IMG/VR virus record: IMGVR_UViG_3300046003_001479
Coordinates: 1 to 35,437 of that record
Direction: 5' to 3' (one strand)
Source: a virus
DNA length: 35,437 nt
Below are positions 32,132 through 35,437 of the stretch, piece after piece. Below the pieces are notes generated by a model that saw only the letters and a list, made by a program, of their open reading frames with translations, did no database searches and was not told the origin of the DNA. Position 1 is the first letter of the stretch, and each line of letters starts with the position of its first letter. Both the position numbers and the translations under genes were made by a program.

Positions 32132-32348
32132 TAGCCACTACATTCGTTTCACACTTGCATTTATCGTCTACATTAGCGCGATGGGTTACGTGTTCGCAGC
32201 TTCATTCTTAACCATACCAACCGAAAACCAGCGCACTATTGATACGGCTATCGGGTTTGCGTTTGGCATAGTTACAAGCGTAGCATCATATTATTTCGGC
32301 AGCTCACAGGGTTCAGCCGACAAAGACAAACGAAATGGAACACTTTAA
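32121..32348 (+). CDS. Holin-like membrane protein
   Basis: From the ATG at 32121 the product is 75 residues with two transmembrane segments (about residues 8-28 and 43-60) and a basic, polar tail ending DKDKRNGTL. The second segment closes with SYYFGSSQGSADK, a pattern common in Bacteroidetes phage holin-like proteins. An earlier in-frame codon would start inside the preceding gene. It lacks a signal peptide and has the size of a class II holin. It lies next to the adhesin, away from the endolysin. Confidence 0.7.
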   Translation: MKFSSHYIRFTLAFIVYISAMGYVFAASFLTIPTENQRTIDTAIGFAFGIVTSVASYYFGSSQGSADKDKRNGTL

Positions 32349-32646
32349 GACGATGGAAGCAGAGGGAATAGCGGCAATAGTTTCAGCGGTTGTAGGGCTT
32401 GCTGGTGGTAAATTTTGGGGCAAAAGTCAACAACTTGACGAGGTTAAGCTATTGATTAGTGAATACCAAGAAGCACATAAGCTAACAAAGGAAGATTTGT
32501 CCGATATTCGAGCAGAATTAGAGAGGTCTAAAAAAGCCGAAGAAATTTGTTTCCAACAGCATAGAGAAGCAATGCACAGAATAGACGAATTAGACCGTGG
32601 CATTCGCTCATTTACAGGAATACCAACTAAACCGAATAAGGAATAA
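32335..32646 (+). CDS. Membrane-anchored coiled-coil protein, lysis-associated candidate
   Basis: The 103-residue product has a hydrophobic N-terminus (GIAAIVSAVVGLAGGKFWG) and a charged coiled coil (DLSDIRAELERSKKAEEICFQQHREAM cut at its middle). It sits directly after the holin-like gene with a 14-bp overlap. An i-spanin or antiholin role is possible, but no motif proves it. Confidence 0.6.
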   Translation: MEHFKTMEAEGIAAIVSAVVGLAGGKFWGKSQQLDEVKLLISEYQEAHKLTKEDLSDIRAELERSKKAEEICFQQHREAMHRIDELDRGIRSFTGIPTKPNKE

Positions 32647-32759
32647 TGGCAAAGATAACCGTATGGGGCAAATTTAAGCCCCGTGTTAAGCGCAAACTTC
32701 GCAGACATAGTAAGAGTAGGGCGAAGGGGTTTAAAGCGTACAGGGGTCAAGGGCGTTAA
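32646..32759 (+). CDS. Small, strongly basic 37-residue protein
   Basis: An ATG at 32646 sits in the TAATG overlap, and the product (MAKITVWGKFKPRVKRKLRR...) has about 15 Lys or Arg among 37 residues. This composition suggests binding to nucleic acid or to acidic surfaces. It fills an otherwise empty 128-bp gap before the exonuclease. Function is not known. Confidence 0.6.
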   Translation: MAKITVWGKFKPRVKRKLRRHSKSRAKGFKAYRGQGR

Positions 32760-32774
32760 CCTTACAACATAAAA

Positions 32775-33584
32775 ATGTTCAATATCCAATTTGCGTTACC
32801 ACCTAAAGGATTTAAGCGACTTTTTTACGATATTGAAACAAGCCCAAACGTCGGTTTCTTTTGGCAAGCTGGCTACAAGCTAAACATACCACCCGAAAAC
32901 ATAATAAAAGAGCGTGCCATCATTTGCATTTGTTGGAAATGGGAGGGGCAAAAAGTAGTGCATAGCGTGGAATGGCAAGAGGGTTGCGACATTGCAGCCC
33001 TTTCGGCATTTATGGCTGTGGCATTAGAAGCAGATGAAATAGTAGGCCACAACGGGGATAATTTTGACGAAAAATGGATTCGCACCCGTTGCTTAATTCA
33101 CGGCATTCAATGTCCTCCAAAGTTTACCAGCTTGGACACGCTAAAGAAAGCCCGTACGCATTTCCGATTCAACTCTAATAAGTTGGACTACTTAGGGCAG
33201 CTACTTTTGGGCAAGGGCAAAGAGAGCGTTTCGTGGGGCGATTGGGTGGCTATCGTGCTGCATAACGACCGCGATGCTTTAGATAAGATGGTAGCATATT
33301 GTAAGGTAGATGTAGAGGTATTAGAGGGGGTGTTCCATAAGTTACAACCCTACGTCACAAGCAACTCACACGCTGGGGCTGCAACTGGGCATGGTAGGTA
33401 TAGTTGCCCAGCTTGCGGATGCGAGGAAACTATAAATAGGGGCACACGTTACACGGCCGCTGGATTACCACGCCATCGGATTACTTGCACAAATAAACTT
33501 TGCGGTAAGCATTTCACCGTAAGCACTAAAGTGTTGCAAGACAAGATTGCAGACGACTATATCAAAGCTAAACGAGCCGAATGA
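32775..33584 (+). CDS. DnaQ-like 3'-5' exonuclease with zinc ribbon
   Basis: The 269-residue product has the DEDDy exonuclease motifs: FYDIETSP (Asp19, Glu21), IVGHNGDNFDEKW (Asp98) and YCKVDVEVL (Tyr175, Asp179). It resembles the exonuclease domain of family B polymerases or YprB-like proteins. The C-terminal part adds CPAC (Cys211, Cys214) and CTNKLC (Cys238, Cys243), a likely zinc ribbon. It would trim or proofread DNA or RNA ends. No DNA polymerase gene is present in the genome, so it may work with the host polymerase or in recombination. Confidence 0.87.
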   Translation: MFNIQFALPPKGFKRLFYDIETSPNVGFFWQAGYKLNIPPENIIKERAIICICWKWEGQKVVHSVEWQEGCDIAALSAFMAVALEADEIVGHNGDNFDEKWIRTRCLIHGIQCPPKFTSLDTLKKARTHFRFNSNKLDYLGQLLLGKGKESVSWGDWVAIVLHNDRDALDKMVAYCKVDVEVLEGVFHKLQPYVTSNSHAGAATGHGRYSCPACGCEETINRGTRYTAAGLPRHRITCTNKLCGKHFTVSTKVLQDKIADDYIKAKRAE

Positions 33585-33760
33585 CAAAACAAGAAGCCAC
33601 ACTTTTTGCGAAGGATATGTATCAGGCATTCAATACTATGGACAGAAATTCTTGGCGTTCACACGTACGGAATGAAGCCCAAAAAAAAGGTGAAGATGAA
33701 GGATGGGTATTGACGGCAACTATGTGGCTGGAGCAAATGTTTAGTATGTACAGAAAATGA
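33581..33760 (+). CDS. Small protein of 59 residues, unknown function
   Basis: An ATG overlapping the exonuclease TGA starts a 59-codon frame that ends on the ATGA of the next gene. The product (MTKQEATLFAKDMYQAFNTM...) is helix-prone, with a Trp/Arg-rich RNSWRSHVRNEAQKKG middle. The double overlap makes it a credible gene. No family recognised. Confidence 0.65.
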   Translation: MTKQEATLFAKDMYQAFNTMDRNSWRSHVRNEAQKKGEDEGWVLTATMWLEQMFSMYRK

Positions 33761-33957
33761 GCCTACGTTATGAGCAGCACGCATCTTTGCTAATCACCCG
33801 TGAGTTTCTATTGGACTTACTGAATACAAGCACCCGACCAAAGACCGTGAAGGAATTGAAGGAACGGGCGCGAAGGTGTTTAAGGCACTATCCACCGTTG
33901 GATGTTGATGGTTTGCCTATCTTTTCAAAAGATACTTTCGGGCGCGATGCGAAATAA
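33757..33957 (+). CDS. Small basic protein, unknown function
   Basis: The 66-residue product (MSLRYEQHASLLITREFLLDLL...) has two helix-prone stretches and a basic PKTVKELKERARRCLRHYPPLD middle. It is the last gene of the late operon before a 570-bp non-coding region. No family recognised; a regulator is possible. Confidence 0.6.
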   Translation: MSLRYEQHASLLITREFLLDLLNTSTRPKTVKELKERARRCLRHYPPLDVDGLPIFSKDTFGRDAK

Positions 33958-33967
33958 ATAGGCGCGA

Positions 33968-33983
33968 ATGATAAGTTTATCAT
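33968..33983. promoter_or_regulatory. Palindromic site ATGATAA-GT-TTATCAT
   Basis: Two 7-bp arms flank a 2-bp centre, the shape of a dimeric protein-binding site. It is AT-rich with no T-tract, so a terminator is unlikely. It opens the non-coding region. Confidence 0.55.
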
Positions 33984-34049
33984 ACCTTAACGGGTATATC
34001 ATTCTCGAATATAGCGTATTTCATGCGTTTTTTGACCTTATCGGGTATA
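33984..34049 (+). repeat. Pair of ACCTTAwCGGGTATA direct repeats
   Basis: ACCTTAACGGGTATA (33984-33998) and ACCTTATCGGGTATA (34035-34049) differ at one base and are spaced 51 bp apart. Paired direct repeats in an intergenic region can be regulator sites or iterons. Confidence 0.65.
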
Positions 34050-34053
34050 AATA

Positions 34054-34104
34054 GTAAGGGTATAGGCTTACTTTTTTAGCTACAAAGTAAGTTCATAGGC
34101 TTAC
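34054..34104. promoter_or_regulatory. Tandem GTAAG-N8-CTTAC palindromic operators
   Basis: Two 18-bp sites, GTAAGGGTATAGGCTTAC (34054-34071) and GTAAGTTCATAGGCTTAC (34087-34104), share 10 bases of their right halves and both pair GTAAG with CTTAC. They are spaced 33 bp, about three helical turns, which suits side-by-side binding of one protein. The second ends 6 bp before the -7 box at 34111, and would control it. Confidence 0.75.
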
Positions 34105-34110
34105 GTTTAC

Positions 34111-34118
34111 TATTTTTG
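34111..34118 (+). promoter_or_regulatory. Candidate promoter -7 box for the structured RNA region
   Basis: TATTTTTG fits TAnnTTTG. No TTTG lies at the usual distance upstream; instead the tandem operators take that place, as expected for an activator-dependent or repressor-covered promoter. Transcription would start near 34125. Confidence 0.5.
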
Positions 34119-34217
34119 CAGCAACAGTACCCGAACGCTTACCATTCAGAACAGCGTACCAGTCAGGGTCGTTTACCGTTGCATTGGACTGGGGTGTCCC
34201 CAATCGGCAACATTTAG

Positions 34218-34261
34218 CCCGTTGTAAGGTTTGTGGTTATCCTTGCAACGGGTTTCTTTTT
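34218..34261 (+). terminator. Terminator-like hairpin A (shared-loop hairpin)
   Basis: A 12-bp stem (one U-G pair) at 34218-34229/34241-34252 with loop TTTGTGGTTAT is followed by TTTCTTTTT. It has the form of an intrinsic terminator in the middle of the predicted RNA. Confidence 0.75.
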
Positions 34262-34323
34262 ATCTTTGTAATAATCAAACCCGACACGCCTCTGATTCAA
34301 GCGCACTTTGTCGGGTCATTTCA

Positions 34324-34371
34324 GCCAGTCGTAAGGTTTGTGGTTATCCTTGCGGCTGGCTTCCTTATTTG
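34324..34371 (+). terminator. Terminator-like hairpin B (shared-loop hairpin)
   Basis: A 13-bp stem with two U-G pairs at 34324-34336/34348-34360 has the same 11-nt loop as hairpin A. It is followed by TTCCTTATTT, a weaker T-tract. It may end the RNA before the next promoter. Confidence 0.65.
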
Positions 34372-34415
34372 TTCAAAGTGCACCAGTTAGGTAGTGTACT
34401 GCACCACCTCCGTTA

Positions 34416-34432
34416 TTTAGAATCATTCTAAA
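34416..34432. promoter_or_regulatory. Palindromic operator TTTAGAAT-C-ATTCTAAA
   Basis: A perfect 17-bp inverted repeat with a single central base lies 24 bp upstream of the -33 element of the next promoter. A half copy of it (TTTAGAAT, 3434-3441) lies upstream of the related promoter at 3457-3485, which suggests that one protein reads both. Confidence 0.75.
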
Positions 34433-34456
34433 TTAGATTTATTTTTCATTGCTTTG

Positions 34457-34485
34457 TTGTAGTAACGAAATTACGTGTATATTTG
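34457..34485 (+). promoter_or_regulatory. Promoter of the recombination operon
   Basis: TTG (34457-34459) and TATATTTG (34478-34485) are 18 bp apart and the spacer begins TAGTAACGAA. It matches 25 of 29 positions of the promoter at 3457-3485. It would drive the 34526 and 34792 genes and, across the genome joint, erf and its neighbours. Confidence 0.8.
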
Positions 34486-34525
34486 TCGAACCGAAAGCAA
34501 CAACGCTGAGGCAAAAACAACCACG

Positions 34526-34738
34526 ATGAACTTCAACTTACCAACACCCGAACAAACTGCAAAAAGACTTCAATACCTTAACAGCGTTACAATGGCTGCG
34601 AAGAAAAAATCAATCAATGCTGACATTGCTTGGTACGAAAGAACTGCAAAAGCAAACGAAGTAGTTGCGCCTTCTTGGTCTAAGCATTGCTTTGAAATGG
34701 TGGAATCGCTTAAAATAAAATTAGCTAACGTTTATTAA
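34526..34738 (+). CDS. Small protein of 70 residues, unknown function
   Basis: I start this at the ATG at 34526 (MNFNLPTPEQTAKRLQYLNS...), since the earlier in-frame ATG overlaps the -7 box of the promoter. The product is helix-prone and basic, with AKKKSINADIAWYERTAKAN and a C-terminal helix. It is the first gene of the recombination operon. No family recognised. Confidence 0.65.
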   Translation: MNFNLPTPEQTAKRLQYLNSVTMAAKKKSINADIAWYERTAKANEVVAPSWSKHCFEMVESLKIKLANVY

Positions 34739-34746
34739 CTCACTTA

Positions 34747-34776
34747 GCGGTCGGGGCGAGAAATCAAACCGACCGC
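34747..34776 (+). other. Intergenic hairpin in the recombination operon
   Basis: GCGGTCGG (34747-34754) pairs with CCGACCGC (34769-34776) in a perfect 8-bp stem with a 14-nt loop. No T-tract follows, so it is not an intrinsic terminator. It lies 15 bp ahead of the next start and may affect mRNA stability or translation. Confidence 0.6.
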
Positions 34777-34791
34777 ATAAAACCAAACCAC

Positions 34792-35046
34792 ATGACCTAC
34801 TCACTCCAAAAACTCGAAAACGCTATTGAGGTAGCGAATTTCAAAAAAAATGACGATTGGCAAATAATCGTGTCAGGCTCTGACATTCTCCACGCCAAAT
34901 GTTCTGCTATCATTAAAGTTAGCAGCGTTCAACTTGGTACATTAGCGCGTGCAATGCAAGTCAATTGCGAAGAAAACGATGGCGTTTACTCGCTAACTTT
35001 TCAGCACAACAACAACACCGTAAAATTTCAAACCATAATATTATGA
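34792..35046 (+). CDS. Protein of unknown function, 84 residues
   Basis: The product (MTYSLQKLENAIEVANFKKN...) has a helical start and then regular strands ending DGVYSLTFQHNNNTVKFQTI. Its TGA overlaps the ATG of the second erf copy. Its 3' end is also the left edge of the window, which fixes the circular join. No family recognised. Confidence 0.65.
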   Translation: MTYSLQKLENAIEVANFKKNDDWQIIVSGSDILHAKCSAIIKVSSVQLGTLARAMQVNCEENDGVYSLTFQHNNNTVKFQTIIL

Positions 35047-35437
35047 GCATTTACAAAAAACTACTTACAATTCAGCAGCACGTTAATGGGCTAAAAAAGA
35101 ACGCCAAATCGTTTGGATATGAATTTGTGTCAGGTACTAAGGTACTAAGCGAGATAAAGCCGCTAATGAACGCGCAAGGGCTTCTATTAAAGCAAGAGGT
35201 ACTAAGCTGCCATAACCAAAGGATTGATTACACGGTTAAAAGCGGGTCAAAGTCCGAAATGTTTTCAAGTGTTGCTTTGCGGTTTACTTGGGTTGATTGC
35301 GAAACGGGCGAAAAGGACGAAAATCTATTTCATGCCAACGGTCAAAACGATTGGGAAAAGGGATTAGGTTCTGCGCTTACCTATGCCGAACGCTACTTTC
35401 TTTTAAAGTATTTTCACATTGCAACGGACGAAGATGA
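34982..35437. repeat. Right copy of imperfect terminal direct repeat
   Basis: Matches the first 456 bp at 436 positions without gaps, and ends because the window ends. The difference pattern, nearly all third-position changes, shows genuine strain variation rather than sequencing error. Confidence 0.95.
35043..35437 (+). CDS. erf: ERF annealing protein, 5' part (variant copy, cut by window end)
   Basis: About 131 codons of a second erf allele are present. Compared with the left copy the protein differs only at residue 21 (Ala for Ser) and residue 69 (Ser for Ala). It is most likely the same gene seen again where the circular genome overlaps itself. Confidence 0.9.
   Translation, partial: MSIYKKLLTIQQHVNGLKKNAKSFGYEFVSGTKVLSEIKPLMNAQGLLLKQEVLSCHNQRIDYTVKSGSKSEMFSSVALRFTWVDCETGEKDENLFHANGQNDWEKGLGSALTYAERYFLLKYFHIATDED

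Larger units (their letters stand above)
34125..34375 (+). ncRNA. Candidate structured non-coding RNA with repeated hairpins
   Basis: Four stem-loops follow the promoter: GTTGC..GCAAC with an inner ATTGG/CCAAT (34178-34211), CCCGTTGTAAGG/CCTTGCAACGGG (34218-34252), ACCCGACA/TGTCGGGT (34279-34316) and GCCAGTCGTAAGG/CCTTGCGGCTGGC (34324-34360). Hairpins two and four share a 23-base core, including an 11-nt loop TTTGTGGTTAT, yet their outer stems differ and still pair. No convincing gene lies here; two overlapping open frames are explained by the repeated core. Confidence 0.65.

Noticed and set aside
34184-34431. Two overlapping open frames of 66-68 codons in the region between 33957 and 34526
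   Set aside because: They lie over the paired hairpins and their repeated CGYPC-like peptides come from the repeated 23-base core. They have no good starts and the base pairing explains the sequence better.
1-35437. Temperate phage or prophage
   Set aside because: No integrase, excisionase, CI-like repressor or attachment-site pair was found. The end repeat is the genome closing on itself. Absence is not proof, since some temperate phages use host recombinases.

Overview
The window reads as one nearly complete circular or terminally redundant genome of a tailed bacteriophage (siphovirus-like, unit length about 34,981 bp) that infects a Bacteroidetes host. The host call rests on Bacteroidetes-type promoters (-7 box TAnnTTTG with a TTG/TTTG about 18-21 bp upstream), A-rich rather than Shine-Dalgarno leaders, and Bacteroidetes-typical families such as the DUF3127 OB-fold protein. 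All genes are on the + strand, packed with ATGA/TAATG overlaps. The first 456 bp recur at the end with 20 substitutions, 18 of them synonymous, so the sequence closes on itself through two strain variants of the same gene. I see no integrase, no CI-like repressor, no DNA polymerase, no tRNA and no CRISPR array.

Layout. (1) 34.5 kb across the junction to 3.4 kb: recombination operon (ERF annealing protein, Gp157-like protein, SSB-like OB protein) that also carries an M15 endolysin, two membrane proteins and an AT-rich DNA methyltransferase. (2) 3.4-4.4 kb: four small genes, two with helix-turn-helix-like features, ended by a terminator. (3) 4.4-4.8 kb: an array of seven GTGTACA sites, a promoter and a leader that ends in an intrinsic terminator just before the next gene. 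(4) 4.8-11.4 kb: replication and regulation (PD-(D/E)XK protein, primase/DUF3987 ATPase, SF2 helicase, VRR-NUC nuclease, DnaA domain IV-like protein, sigma-like factor). (5) 11.4-16 kb: sugar genes (two glycosyltransferases, a NeuD-like acyltransferase, then a third glycosyltransferase) wrapped around the terminase genes. (6) 16-31.9 kb: virion genes in an uncommon order, tail first (frameshifted chaperone candidate, neck, tail proteins, tape measure), then head (XkdF-like protease, scaffold-like, capsid), tube-like protein, portal, connector and a large fused adhesin. (7) 31.9-34 kb: holin-like and small membrane genes, a DnaQ-like exonuclease and small genes. (8) 33.96-34.5 kb: a 570-bp gene-free region with paired operators, a promoter, a structured RNA candidate and a second operator/promoter that restarts the recombination operon.

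How it works together (inference). Repeat-flanked promoters at about 3.48, 4.68, 34.11 and 34.48 kb would drive early transcription. The sigma-like factor and the small HTH proteins are the natural candidates to control them. The primase-helicase, helicase, nucleases, SSB-like and ERF proteins would support host-polymerase-dependent replication and recombination. The most unusual signals are the T9 slippery site with a perfectly placed -1 frame ORF in the tail chaperone candidate, two hairpins at 34.2-34.4 kb with the same loop but different complementary stems, the terminator-containing leader ahead of the replication operon, and the phage-borne glycosylation set.
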